Assembly: GCF_004765605.1 (NCBI RefSeq)
Contig: NZ_SRLC01000002.1
Location: forward strand, 1,240,001-1,304,000
Direction: 5' to 3'
Length of the DNA: 64,000 bases
Source: Hymenobacter aquaticus
GTDB lineage: Bacteria; Bacteroidota; Bacteroidia; Cytophagales; Hymenobacteraceae
Within the stretch, counting starts at the first letter, position 1; the number at the start of each line of letters is the position of its first letter. This document shows, piece after piece, positions 42,862 through 50,459 of the stretch. The translations under genes were made by a program, and so were the position numbers. The notes beneath the pieces are model-generated. The model was not told where the DNA came from and made no database searches. It saw nothing but the letters and a program-made list of their open reading frames with translations.

Positions 42862-42888
42862 GTCATTCCGGACAGAGCGAGGAATGAC
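42862..42888. repeat. REP-like palindrome GTCATTCC...GGAATGAC
   Basis: GTCATTCC and GGAATGAC pair around GGACAGAGCGA. This is a small hairpin of the same general type as 39961-40126, located between divergent genes. Confidence 0.65.
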
Positions 42889-42971
42889 CTTCGCCTGCGT
42901 GTGGCCAATCTATTTAACTTGCAGCCGACCCGCCTGCCGCGCGTCTTTCCTCGCCCAACAACTCCTTTCCT

Positions 42972-44270
42972 ATGCGTTACGGTCCCATCGATCCGCAGCT
43001 GTTTATTCAGAATCGGCGCAACTTCGTCCAGCAGCTGCCCCCGGCTTCCCTGGCCATCTTCCACTCCAACGACACCATGCCCACCAACGCGGACGGGACC
43101 ATGGCCTTCCGGCAGAACAACGATTTGTTCTACCTCTCCGGCGTCGACCAGGAGGAAAGCATCCTCGTGATTTTCCCCGATGCCAAGCTGCCCCAGCACC
43201 GCGAAATCCTGTTCCTGAAGGAAACCAGTGAGCATATCTTGGTGTGGGAAGGCTACAAGCTGACCAAGGCCGAGGCCCGCGCCCAGTCGGGCGTCGCCAC
43301 CATCATGTGGGTCGATTCGTTCGAGTCGGTGCTGCCGGCCCTGATGAACGAGGCGGAAAACGTGTACCTCAACTCCAATGAGCACATCCGGGCCGTGGTG
43401 GAGGTCGAAACCCGCGACGCCCGCCTGGGCAAACAGCTGCGCGCGGCCTATCCGCTGCACCAGTACCGCCGCGTGGCCCCCATCATGCACTTTCTGCGCG
43501 CCATTAAGAGCGAGGAGGAAATCCGGCTGATGCGCGAGGCGGCCAACATCACCGAAAAAGCGTTCCGTCGCCTGCTGGGCTTTATCCGGCCTGGCGTGTG
43601 GGAATACGAGATTGAAGCCGAAATCCTGCACGAGTTTGTGCGCAACCGCAGCCGCGGCCCGGCCTACGGCAGCATCATCGCCTCGGGCGCCAATGCCTGC
43701 ATCCTGCACTACGTGAGCAACGACCGGGAGTGCAAGGACGGCGACGTGCTGCTGATGGACTTCGGGGCCGAATTCGCCAACTACGCCGCCGACCTTTCGC
43801 GCTCCATCCCCGTGAACGGCACCTTCACCCCGCGGCAGCGCGCCGTGTACGAGGCCGTGCTGCGCGTGATGAAGCACGCCACCTCCCGCCTGGTAGCCGG
43901 CAACAACATCGAGGACTACCACGCCGAAGTGGGCCGCACGATGGAGCAGGAGCTCATCAAGCTCGACCTGCTCAACGAAAACGACGTGAAGAACCAGGAC
44001 CCGGCCGCGCCGCTCTACAAGAAGTATTTCATGCACGGCACCAGCCACTACCTGGGCCTCGACGTGCACGACGTGGGTGCCAAGTACCGCGTGTTCGAGC
44101 CCGGCATGGTGTATACCTGCGAGCCGGGCATCTACATCCGGGAAGAGGGCCTGGGCATCCGCCTCGAAAACGACATTCTCATCACTACCTCCGGCAACGA
44201 GGACCTGATGAAGAACATCCCGCTGGAAGTCGCCGACATCGAGCGGCTGATGGCCGCCAACCGGGGGTAA
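42972..44270 (+). CDS. Aminopeptidase P-family protein (Xaa-Pro aminopeptidase)
   Basis: The 432-residue enzyme removes an N-terminal residue before proline. The N-terminal AMP_N domain (about 1-160) includes NNDLFYLSGVDQEESILV. The C-terminal pita-bread domain holds the five metal ligands: the Asp pair in LLMDFGAEFANYAADLSRS, His in MHGTSHYLGLDVHDVG, Glu in YTCEPGIYIREEG and Glu in IRLENDILIT. The length matches PepP (about 440). No signal peptide is visible, so it is cytoplasmic. It is divergent from the GT9 gene, with a REP-like palindrome between, and has a strong terminator. Confidence 0.93.
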   Translation: MRYGPIDPQLFIQNRRNFVQQLPPASLAIFHSNDTMPTNADGTMAFRQNNDLFYLSGVDQEESILVIFPDAKLPQHREILFLKETSEHILVWEGYKLTKAEARAQSGVATIMWVDSFESVLPALMNEAENVYLNSNEHIRAVVEVETRDARLGKQLRAAYPLHQYRRVAPIMHFLRAIKSEEEIRLMREAANITEKAFRRLLGFIRPGVWEYEIEAEILHEFVRNRSRGPAYGSIIASGANACILHYVSNDRECKDGDVLLMDFGAEFANYAADLSRSIPVNGTFTPRQRAVYEAVLRVMKHATSRLVAGNNIEDYHAEVGRTMEQELIKLDLLNENDVKNQDPAAPLYKKYFMHGTSHYLGLDVHDVGAKYRVFEPGMVYTCEPGIYIREEGLGIRLENDILITTSGNEDLMKNIPLEVADIERLMAANRG

Positions 44271-44295
44271 TATTCCCCGTCAGTACCCTAAGCGG

Positions 44296-44330
44296 AAAAG
44301 AGCCGCCCGACTTCTCGGGCGGCTCTTTTT
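44296..44330. terminator. Terminator after the aminopeptidase P gene
   Basis: AAAAGAGCCGCCCGA pairs with TCGGGCGGCTCTTTT around CTTC. Confidence 0.9.
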
Positions 44331-44568
44331 GGTAGGCGCCGTTCCCGGTAGAGTGAAATATTCCGGATTTTTTACGGGGAGCTTTTTGGGCACGCGACCC
44401 GCTGAAAAGCAGGTAGAAAGCCCAGGTGCCGCTCCTCGTAAAGTAGCGTTCTGACCCGCTGAGGGCAACCTTATGCCTGGTAAAAAGTATAGACGGGTAG
44501 CTATGTTTGCGCATGGCTGACTTCGTTATGTCCACAACGAAGCTGATTTTCCATCCAAATTCGTTCCC

Positions 44569-46023
44569 ATGAAACGTTCTCTAACCTCCTATCTGGCCCT
44601 GGGACTGACGCTGCTGGCGGCGGCCCCGCGCGGGCACGCCCAGACCGCCGACCGCAAGACGGCCGTGAGCCTCTACGGCAGCATGTACCAGTACAAAGGC
44701 AGCCTCGGTTCCGACTTTTTCAAGAGCGGCAACAACCACTTCGGCCCCGGCATTAGCATCAACCGCTACCTCACCCCCGGCCTCGATCTGGGCTTGCAGG
44801 GTGCCTATGTAGAGCTGAAAGGCAGCCAAAGCCCCGCCACGTTCTTCAACACCAACGTGGTGAACGTGAACCTGGCCCTGAAGCTGAAGCTCAATAACGG
44901 CTGGGCGCTGAAAGAAGACGCCGTGGTGCAGCCATACCTGCTGCTCGCCCCGGGCATTGCCTACACCAGCCGCGAAGGCTCGGTGCGGGGTAAGCGCATT
45001 GACGAGGACAAAACTTACTTCGACGCTTTCGGCGCAGCCGGTATTAACTTCCGCATCAGCGACGCGGTGGGCCTGTTCGTGCAAACCGGCCAGCACATTC
45101 CGCTCAACGCCAACCTCGACGGCGAGCCAATCCGCGACGACGACAAGATCGACGACCGGTATTTGCAGCACACCGTGGGCTTGACCGTTGCGTTTGGCAA
45201 GGCCAAGGACACCGACGGTGACGGCGTGCCGGACCGCAAAGACAAGTGCCCCGATACGCCCACCGGCGTTTCGGTGGATGAGAACGGCTGCCCCCTCGAC
45301 GGTGACGGCGACGGGGTTCCGGATTACCAGGACAAGTGCCCCACCGAGAAAGGCCTGGCCAACCTCGAAGGCTGCCCCGACCGTGACAACGACGGCGTGC
45401 GCGACGGCGACGACCAGTGCCCCGACGTGGCCGGCAAAGCCGAATTGCGCGGCTGCCCCGACGCCGATAACGACGGTGTGCGCGACCAGGACGATAAGTG
45501 CCCCAACACCCCCGCCGGCACGCAGGTAGACGCCAACGGCTGCCCCCTGGTGCTCGACCAGGACAACGACGGTATCCTCGACAACGTGGATAAGTGCCCC
45601 GACACCCCGGCCCGCACCCGCGTAGATGCCAACGGCTGCCCCCTCGTGGTAGACCCCGCCATCAAGCGTCTGGAAGTGCCCGTGCGCTTCAAAACCAACA
45701 GCACCGTGATTGAGCCCAGCTCGTATCCGGCCCTGAACCGCATTGCCAACGCCCTGAAAACCCACCCCGAGTACAGCCTGCGCATCATCGGCCACGCCGA
45801 TAGCCGCGGCACGGACGAGTACAACCAGGGCCTGTCGGAGCGCCGCGCCGAATCGGTGAAGCGCTACTTCTCGGGCAAGCAGGTCGATGACACCCGCGTC
45901 ATCACCGAAGGCCGGGGCGAAGGTGAGCCCGCCGCGCCCAACACGTCGGCCGCTGGCATGTCGAAAAACCGCCGCGTCGAGTTCAAGTTTGAGTTCGTCA
46001 TCACGCCCGCTCCCGCGATGTAA
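44569..46023 (+). CDS. OmpA-family porin with thrombospondin type 3 repeats
   Basis: The 484-residue outer-membrane protein has a signal peptide (about 1-25, GHAQ) and an N-terminal eight-strand barrel-like region (about 30-210; SLYGSMYQYKGSLGS, GPGISINRYLTPGLDLGLQG). Five calcium-binding thrombospondin type 3 repeats follow (about 213-365; DTDGDGVPDRKDKCPDTPTG, DRDNDGVRDGDDQCPDVAGK, DQDNDGILDNVDKCPDTPA). The C-terminal OmpA domain (about 370-480) carries VRFKTNSTVIEPSSYPAL, IIGHADSRGTDEYNQGLSE and KNRRVEFKFEF. It anchors the outer membrane to peptidoglycan. The structure is common in Bacteroidota. Confidence 0.93.
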   Translation: MKRSLTSYLALGLTLLAAAPRGHAQTADRKTAVSLYGSMYQYKGSLGSDFFKSGNNHFGPGISINRYLTPGLDLGLQGAYVELKGSQSPATFFNTNVVNVNLALKLKLNNGWALKEDAVVQPYLLLAPGIAYTSREGSVRGKRIDEDKTYFDAFGAAGINFRISDAVGLFVQTGQHIPLNANLDGEPIRDDDKIDDRYLQHTVGLTVAFGKAKDTDGDGVPDRKDKCPDTPTGVSVDENGCPLDGDGDGVPDYQDKCPTEKGLANLEGCPDRDNDGVRDGDDQCPDVAGKAELRGCPDADNDGVRDQDDKCPNTPAGTQVDANGCPLVLDQDNDGILDNVDKCPDTPARTRVDANGCPLVVDPAIKRLEVPVRFKTNSTVIEPSSYPALNRIANALKTHPEYSLRIIGHADSRGTDEYNQGLSERRAESVKRYFSGKQVDDTRVITEGRGEGEPAAPNTSAAGMSKNRRVEFKFEFVITPAPAM

Positions 46024-46043
46024 ATCGTGGCCTCAGGCAACGC

Positions 46044-46080
46044 AAAAAGCGCCTTCCCGATGCGGGGAGGCGCTTTTTTT
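46044..46080. terminator. Terminator after the OmpA/TSP3 gene
   Basis: AAAAAGCGCCTTCCC pairs (one mismatch) with GGGGAGGCGCTTTTT and is followed by more T. Confidence 0.85.
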
Positions 46081-46167
46081 GTGCCCCGCGCTGTCGTCGC
46101 CCCCGGGGCTGCGCGGCCGGGTAGCCGCTTCGGGGGCTCCCGCGTGCCAAGTAGACACCCAACTGCT

Positions 46168-46350
46168 TTCGAAGGTCATTCCGGATTCCGGAATGGCCTT
46201 CGAAAGAACTTTTTAGGCATTCCGAATTCCGGAACGGCCTTCGAAAGAACTTTTTGGGCATTCCAAATTCCGGAATGGCCTTCGAAAGAACTTTTTGGCC
46301 GTTCCGGATTCCGGAATGACCTTCGAAAACACTTTTCGGGCGTTCCGGAA
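46168..46350. repeat. 41-nt tandem repeat array
   Basis: Units start at 46190, 46231, 46272 and 46313, exactly 41 bases apart, each beginning GGAATGGCCTTCGAAAG (with one or two changes), then AACTTTTT, G(C/G)CATTCC or GCGTTCC, and an AATTCC or GATTCC end. The array opens with an inverted half-unit (CTTTCGAAGGTCATTCC, 46168-46184), giving a 19-base near-perfect palindrome with the first unit. Each unit can fold through GGAATG and CATTCC. Like the 21-nt array at 2636 it starts soon after a terminator. Confidence 0.9.
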
Positions 46351-46422
46351 TGCGGGAGGGATGCCAACGGATAGTTGGCCGCTTGCCGGCCGGCGGGGGC
46401 AACACCGTACGAAGGAGCCATA

Positions 46423-46454
46423 AAAAAGCCGCTACGGGGTGCGTAGCGGCTTTT
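46423..46454 (-). terminator. Terminator after the DUF4252 gene
   Basis: AAAAGCCGCTACG pairs with CGTAGCGGCTTTT around GGGT; on the minus strand T residues follow. Confidence 0.85.
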
Positions 46455-46478
46455 GCCGGAAGGCAATACGTGAGAATG

Positions 46479-47039
46479 TTACCGGGCCAGCTCCCCGCTG
46501 ACGCTGGGCAGGAACTTGACCAGCTTCTCGACCTGGCTTTTGGTGAAGTCGCCGGAAATGGCCACCAGCATAAACGATTCGGGGGCACCCTGCACGTTGC
46601 CGGTGGCTACCACTTCTTTCACCTTGTCGCCGCTCTGGCGGGCGGAGTAGCGCATAACGGTCGTGCCGGCTTCGGCCGCGACGGGCAGGGGCGTGTACCG
46701 CTCGTTGGCCAGCAGGCCGTCGACTTCCTTGGTCAGGCCCTCGGCTACCAGCTCGCGGGCGCCGCTGGTGGTGGGCGAAAAGGTGAGCACCTTCACGCTG
46801 CGCACCGAGGATATGGCCTGGGTCAGCTCGTTGTCGCCGCCCAGGTTGCCGAGCTTCAGCAGCAGCAGGCGGGTGGTCAGGCCCGCCGACCAGTCGGTGG
46901 CCTTGAAGCCGGAGCGGTTTTCGTATTTGCTGAAGAACTCGGCCACAGTGCGGGCCGGGGTGCCGGGGCCGCTGGTGCGGCAGCCGGTGGCCGCCAGCAG
47001 CGCCACCAGGACCCAGAGAGTCAGGATTCGGTTTTTCAT
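46479..47039 (-). CDS. DUF4252 lipoprotein
   Basis: From the ATG at 47039 the protein is 186 residues with a lipobox AATGC (Cys20); the longer frame to 47120 is rejected because the signal peptide would be internal. The mature sequence fits DUF4252: AEFFSKYENRSGFKATDWSA near the start, an ISSVRSVKVLTF strand, then FMLVAISGDFTKSQVEKLVK near the C-terminus. The family is common in Bacteroidota as a secreted alpha/beta protein of unknown role, often near sigma-factor or anti-sigma genes; none is adjacent here. It lies 67 bases downstream of the 47107 gene, possibly co-transcribed. Confidence 0.82.
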   Translation of the reverse strand: MKNRILTLWVLVALLAATGCRTSGPGTPARTVAEFFSKYENRSGFKATDWSAGLTTRLLLLKLGNLGGDNELTQAISSVRSVKVLTFSPTTSGARELVAEGLTKEVDGLLANERYTPLPVAAEAGTTVMRYSARQSGDKVKEVVATGNVQGAPESFMLVAISGDFTKSQVEKLVKFLPSVSGELAR

Positions 47040-47106
47040 AGCGTAAAAAAAGGCAAAAAGATCAGACTGCTCTTTCCATACGCAGGGCCGGGCCCGCCGT
47101 TCGGGC

Positions 47107-48642
47107 TTAGTTGAAATCAACGGTATTGATAAAGAACACGTCGCGCCCGTTCCAGCCGCTGCCCCGCACGTGCTGGTAGCCGAAAGCCAGGAAGCGGCTG
47201 CCGTACCAGGCCTGCATATCGGTGTGGGAGGTGCTGGTCGATTTTTCCTTCACCCCGGGCTTCAGCGTCGTCAGCAGCGGCACTTGCAGGTCGTTGGGGG
47301 AAGCGGCGGTGCGGTCGATGATTTTGTAGTGGATACGGTGCTCGTCGAGGTAGGTGAGGGCATAGCGGCGGTTGTCGGGCAGGGGCCGCAGGCGCACGGT
47401 TTCCTCCAGGCGGTAGCGCTCGGTATTTTTCAGCACGAAAGTGTTGTCCCAGAGCAGCGTGCCGCTGTGGTCGAAGCCGCACACAATGGCGTGGGTAGTG
47501 CGGTAGCCGTCGAAGTTGCGCATGCTGCCCATCACCCCGAAGCCGTAGCCGTTGTAGCGGTACTGCGGGTAATACACCTCGGCCACCAGCACGTAGCCCT
47601 CGGGGCTGGGTATCAGGTCGTGCATGAGCAGGCGGTAGTGCAGGCGAAACTCGCGGGCGGCGGCCTGCCGCTTGGCGCCGCGCTGCCGCAGCCGGGCCTG
47701 CCGGTTGGGGCTCATGAAGTCGAAGAAGTGCTTCAGGTGCAGAAAATCGTAGAAGCGCAGCGGCGGCCGGGCCCCCGTCGGGGTCAGGCCCAGGGTGAGG
47801 TTAGTGGCAAACAGGCCCTGGGAGTAGCGGTTGTCGCGCAGGGTGTAGGTGCCCATCATCAGGCGCGACGAGTCGCCGGGGCTGAGCTGGGCCGTGAGCA
47901 GGCTGCGGTTGCTTTCGGCCTGCACAAACTCGCTGTGCAACAGCTGGCCCTGGGGCGAAATCTGCTTGACCTGCAAGCGCGACTTGAGCCCGTTGGTCTG
48001 GCTGACCACGAATTTCACCTGGTTGGCCAGCGAGTCGGCCAGGAAGGTGAGCTGGCTTTCGGCGGGCTCGTACACGGCCGGCAGAAAGGTGAATTCGCCC
48101 GAGCGCAGGTTGAGCAGCAGCACGGTCAGGTGCTGCTCAATCTGGACCGTCACGAACAGGTTGCCTTCCAGGGCCTTCATGCTGATGGCTTCGTGCACCA
48201 GCTTGGTGTCGTAGGACGTGGTGCGCACTTCGCCGGTGCGGCTGTTGAGGGCCGCCACCCAGAGCTTGTTGCTGAGAAAATCGTCGTGAAACAGGGCGTA
48301 GACCATCGTGCCCTCGTTACAGATCTGGGACAGATAGTACCGGTCGGGCACTTCCAGCGGCTTGGTCCAGCGGGTTTGCAGCTGCTGGTCCAGCTTGTGG
48401 AAGGTGAACGTGCTGTTGCCCGCAAACGTGGGCTCCTTTTCAATCAGCAGCACGATGCTGCTGTCTTCGGGAATGGCCAGCACCTGCACCTCGCTCGACG
48501 ATGACTGCAAATCCAGCTCTACGCGGGCCGTTTGGGCGGGCGCGTCGGGGGGCGGCGCGGGCAAGGCCTGGGCCCAGCCCGCGCCCGGGTGCAGGCCGCT
48601 CCAGAGCAGGAGCCAACAGAAGCTGAGTAGGGTTCGGATCAT
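47107..48642 (-). CDS. Secreted protein of unknown function, possibly beta-propeller
   Basis: The 511-residue protein has a signal peptide (MIRTLLSFCWLLLWSGLHPG; cleavage near WAQ-A, about 25). The rest alternates short beta-strands with loops, with recurring patterns such as LWVAALNSRTGEV, LFVTVQIEQHLTVLLLNLRSG and GYVLVAEVYYPQYRYNG, suggestive of a propeller-like or repeated-sandwich fold. No catalytic or sorting motif is evident: the C-terminus (GRDVFFINTVDFN) lacks a T9SS domain. A basic segment near 318-332 (RQARLRQRGAKRQ) is unusual. I do not recognise the family. The DUF4252 gene follows in the same direction. Confidence 0.75.
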   Translation of the reverse strand: MIRTLLSFCWLLLWSGLHPGAGWAQALPAPPPDAPAQTARVELDLQSSSSEVQVLAIPEDSSIVLLIEKEPTFAGNSTFTFHKLDQQLQTRWTKPLEVPDRYYLSQICNEGTMVYALFHDDFLSNKLWVAALNSRTGEVRTTSYDTKLVHEAISMKALEGNLFVTVQIEQHLTVLLLNLRSGEFTFLPAVYEPAESQLTFLADSLANQVKFVVSQTNGLKSRLQVKQISPQGQLLHSEFVQAESNRSLLTAQLSPGDSSRLMMGTYTLRDNRYSQGLFATNLTLGLTPTGARPPLRFYDFLHLKHFFDFMSPNRQARLRQRGAKRQAAAREFRLHYRLLMHDLIPSPEGYVLVAEVYYPQYRYNGYGFGVMGSMRNFDGYRTTHAIVCGFDHSGTLLWDNTFVLKNTERYRLEETVRLRPLPDNRRYALTYLDEHRIHYKIIDRTAASPNDLQVPLLTTLKPGVKEKSTSTSHTDMQAWYGSRFLAFGYQHVRGSGWNGRDVFFINTVDFN

Positions 48643-48787
48643 AGAAGTAAAAAGTCAGCTCGGCCGTGACAGCATCATTTTAAGGAAGATACGACGAAGC
48701 CAACAGATAGTCGGCGGCCGGTGCTAAACAGATGCAGCGGCCGGCCATTTTCCACACCGCCGCGGCAAAGTAGGCCGCAAGCGGGCA

Positions 48788-48817
48788 CAAAAAAGCCCGA
48801 CCCTTGCGGGGCCGGGC
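48788..48817 (-). terminator. Terminator after the EVE gene
   Basis: GCCCG pairs with CGGGC and inner CCC with GGG; on the minus strand six T follow. Confidence 0.75.
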
Positions 48818-48838
48818 ACCGGGCCGGGGCGGGCGAGC

Positions 48839-49246
48839 TTAGCTGCCCAGCTCCAGCAGCACGTCAAACTCCTCGGCCCGCAGGGGCATCACGCTCAGGC
48901 GCGACTGGCGCAGCAGCCCGATCTGGCTGAGGCGCGCCTCCTGCTTGATGTGGGCCAGCGGCACGGGGCGGGCCAGGGCCTGCTGGGGGCGCAGCAGCAC
49001 GGCCACCCAGCCGGAGCCGGCTTCGGCCGTAGCGTCGGGGGCCGCGGGAGCCGCTACTTCGGCAATGCCCACCACCGACTTCTCGGTCATGCTGTGGTAG
49101 AACAGCACCAAGTCGCCGGGCTGCATCTGCTGCAGGTAGTTGCGGGCCTGGAAGTTGCGCACCCCGGTCCAGTCGGTGTGGCCGTCGCGCGTGAAGTCGT
49201 CCCAGGAATAGGCGCTGGGTTCAGATTTTACAAGCCAGTATTGCAA
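48839..49246 (-). CDS. EVE-domain (PUA-like) protein
   Basis: The 135-residue protein is a single EVE domain, a PUA-like fold thought to bind modified bases in nucleic acids. The start is MQYWLVKSEPSAYSWDDF, followed by TDWTGVRNFQARNYLQQM, PGDLVLFYHS and VVGIAEVA, then PVPLAHIKQ, all family hallmarks. Initiation is at TTG (49246-49244), because no in-frame ATG precedes it and the family N-terminus begins here. CACCTTTG, near a -7 box, overlaps that TTG. An inverted repeat array abuts the start. An SRA-domain gene, also a modified-base reader, lies 9 kb away. Confidence 0.88.
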   Translation of the reverse strand: MQYWLVKSEPSAYSWDDFTRDGHTDWTGVRNFQARNYLQQMQPGDLVLFYHSMTEKSVVGIAEVAAPAAPDATAEAGSGWVAVLLRPQQALARPVPLAHIKQEARLSQIGLLRQSRLSVMPLRAEEFDVLLELGS

Positions 49247-49375
49247 AGGTGAAGTGGTGAGTTAGTGAGTTAGTGAGATGGTGAGTTGTCGTTCTGACGG
49301 CGCGAAGTACGCTAATAGCGCGGATTGCACGACAACTCACCATCTCACTAACTCACTAACTCACTAACTCACCTT
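49247..49375. repeat. Inverted array of 8-nt units with conserved core (copy 3)
   Basis: The left arm (49247-49292) contains GGTGAAGT GGTGAGTT AGTGAGTT AGTGAGAT GGTGAGTT GTCGT. The right arm (49329-49375) is its near-perfect inverse (ACGACAACTCACCATCTCAC, then ACTCACTA units). The 36-nt core (CTGACGGCGCG ... CTAATAGCGC) resembles that of copy 1. The array fills the whole gap from the EVE start codon to the stop of the broken lipoprotein gene. Confidence 0.9.
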
Positions 49376-49787
49376 ACTCCACGCGGCGCACTTGCAGCTT
49401 GTCGTTTTCCAGGGACAGCAATTGCAGGCCATAGCTGGTGCTCTGCCCGCTGGGCGTAATGCGGAACGTGCGGTTGTCCTGGGTGGTCCACAGGCCGGGG
49501 TAAATGGCGATGCCGTCGGTGGGTGAGGGGCCCCGGCCCACGAACACGCCGTTGGGGTCGAAGCGGAACCCGTGGCGGGGCCACGAGGTAGGAAAGGCGT
49601 ACGTGTCGGGCCGGTAGATGCTTACGTCGCTGCCCGGCTGCGCTTCCTCCCACGATTCCAGCTAGTTGCGGCTTTGCACCTGGGCCTCGAAGGTGGCCGA
49701 GGTCAGGAGCGGACTGGCAGAATCCGACTCTTTTTGACAGCCGGCCAGCAGCAGGGTGGCCGAAAACAGGGAGAGAAAAAGGCGCAT
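49374..49787 (-). pseudogene. Lipoprotein gene interrupted by an in-frame TAG
   Basis: The frame from ATG 49787 to TAA 49374 is 138 codons with one internal stop, TAG at 49664-49662 (codon 42). Before it is a lipoprotein signal peptide (MRLFLSLFSATLLLAGCQKE; lipobox LAGC, Cys17). After it the reading continues as LESWEEAQPGSDVSIYRPD, TYAFPTSWPRHGFRFDPNG and ends QLLSLENDKLQVRRVE. The intact paralogue at 49876 aligns along this whole length (VYRPNTYAFPPSRGRTGFQF; EIVSLENGLLKVRRLE). Frame and codon use are undamaged beyond the stop, so the nonsense change is recent, or is an error or read-through site. Confidence 0.85.
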
Positions 49788-49875
49788 AGGGCTATAAGAG
49801 GGTGGGCAACGGTCAACGGATATATAGTCCGGATAGTATGTCGGCCGGAATGGTTGCACCCGGCCGCGCGTTTTT

Positions 49876-50271
49876 TTACTCGAGGCGGCGCACTTTCAGC
49901 AGTCCGTTTTCCAACGACACGATTTCGAGCTTGTAGTCGGGCTCCTTTTTATCGTCGAGGCTGATGAGCAGGGTGGTGGTGCTTTCGGCTTTCCACTGGC
50001 CCTTGCGGCCCTCCAGCCCGTCGGTGGGGGCAATGTCGTACTGAGTAAACAGGCCGTTGTGGTCGAACTGGAAGCCCGTGCGGCCCCGCGACGGGGGAAA
50101 GGCGTAGGTGTTGGGCCGGTACACGCGAATGTCGCCCTGGTCTTCCTCGTGGGCGTGTAGCCAGGTGCCTTCCAACTGCTTGAGCTTGGGCGTAGACGCG
50201 CGGGAGTCGGAATTGCAGGTACTAGCCAGCAAAAACATACTGAGGGAAGCCAACAAAGCGAGTAAGCGCAT
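49876..50271 (-). CDS. Small exported protein, intact paralogue of the broken gene
   Basis: From the ATG at 50271 the protein is 131 residues with an export signal (MRLLALLASLSMFLLASTC; Cys19 may be lipidated although ASTC is not a canonical lipobox). The mature domain has LKQLEGTWLHAHEEDQGDIR, VYRPNTYAFPPSRGRTGFQF, a DHNGLFTQYDIAPTDGLEG turn and a C-terminal LEIVSLENGLLKVRRLE strand. This layout (WxL start, repeated strands, 'L.V.R' end) resembles lipocalin-like domains of Bacteroidota lipoproteins, but I cannot assign a family with certainty. It sits between the broken copy and the divergent polX gene. Confidence 0.75.
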   Translation of the reverse strand: MRLLALLASLSMFLLASTCNSDSRASTPKLKQLEGTWLHAHEEDQGDIRVYRPNTYAFPPSRGRTGFQFDHNGLFTQYDIAPTDGLEGRKGQWKAESTTTLLISLDDKKEPDYKLEIVSLENGLLKVRRLE

Positions 50272-50350
50272 ACAAACGGGCGAAAAAAGAAATAAAACCT
50301 GGACGAAGCCCCGCAGGAGGCCGTAGGAGCGAATGTACGACTTTGGCCCG

Positions 50351-50358
50351 TACCTTTG
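50351..50358 (+). promoter_or_regulatory. -7 box for polX
   Basis: TACCTTTG is an exact TAnnTTTG match; transcription from it gives a leader of about 95 bases that contains the inverted array at 50375-50458. Confidence 0.55.
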
Positions 50359-50374
50359 GCGGGCCGCTGCCTCA

Positions 50375-50458
50375 GGGTTTTTGGGTAATGGGTTTTTGTT
50401 TTTGGCCTTTGGGCCTAGCATCACCAACCAAAAACCAATAACTACAAACCAGAAACCA
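50375..50458. repeat. Inverted array of GGTTTTTG / CCAAAAAC short units in the polX leader
   Basis: The left arm is G/T-only (GGGTTTTTGGGTAATGGGTT and on, 50375-50405) and the right arm (50424-50458) is A/C-rich (CCAACCAAAAACCAATAACT and on), ending one base before the GTG start. A small GGCCTTTGGGCC hairpin lies between. It has the same arrangement as the GTGAGATG elements but unrelated units. Confidence 0.8.
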
Positions 50459-50459
50459 A

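Noticed and set aside
46001..46588. 195-residue minus-strand frame across the 41-nt array
   Set aside because: It is made of the repeats plus antisense of flanking sequence; three array units shift frame, and no domain is present.
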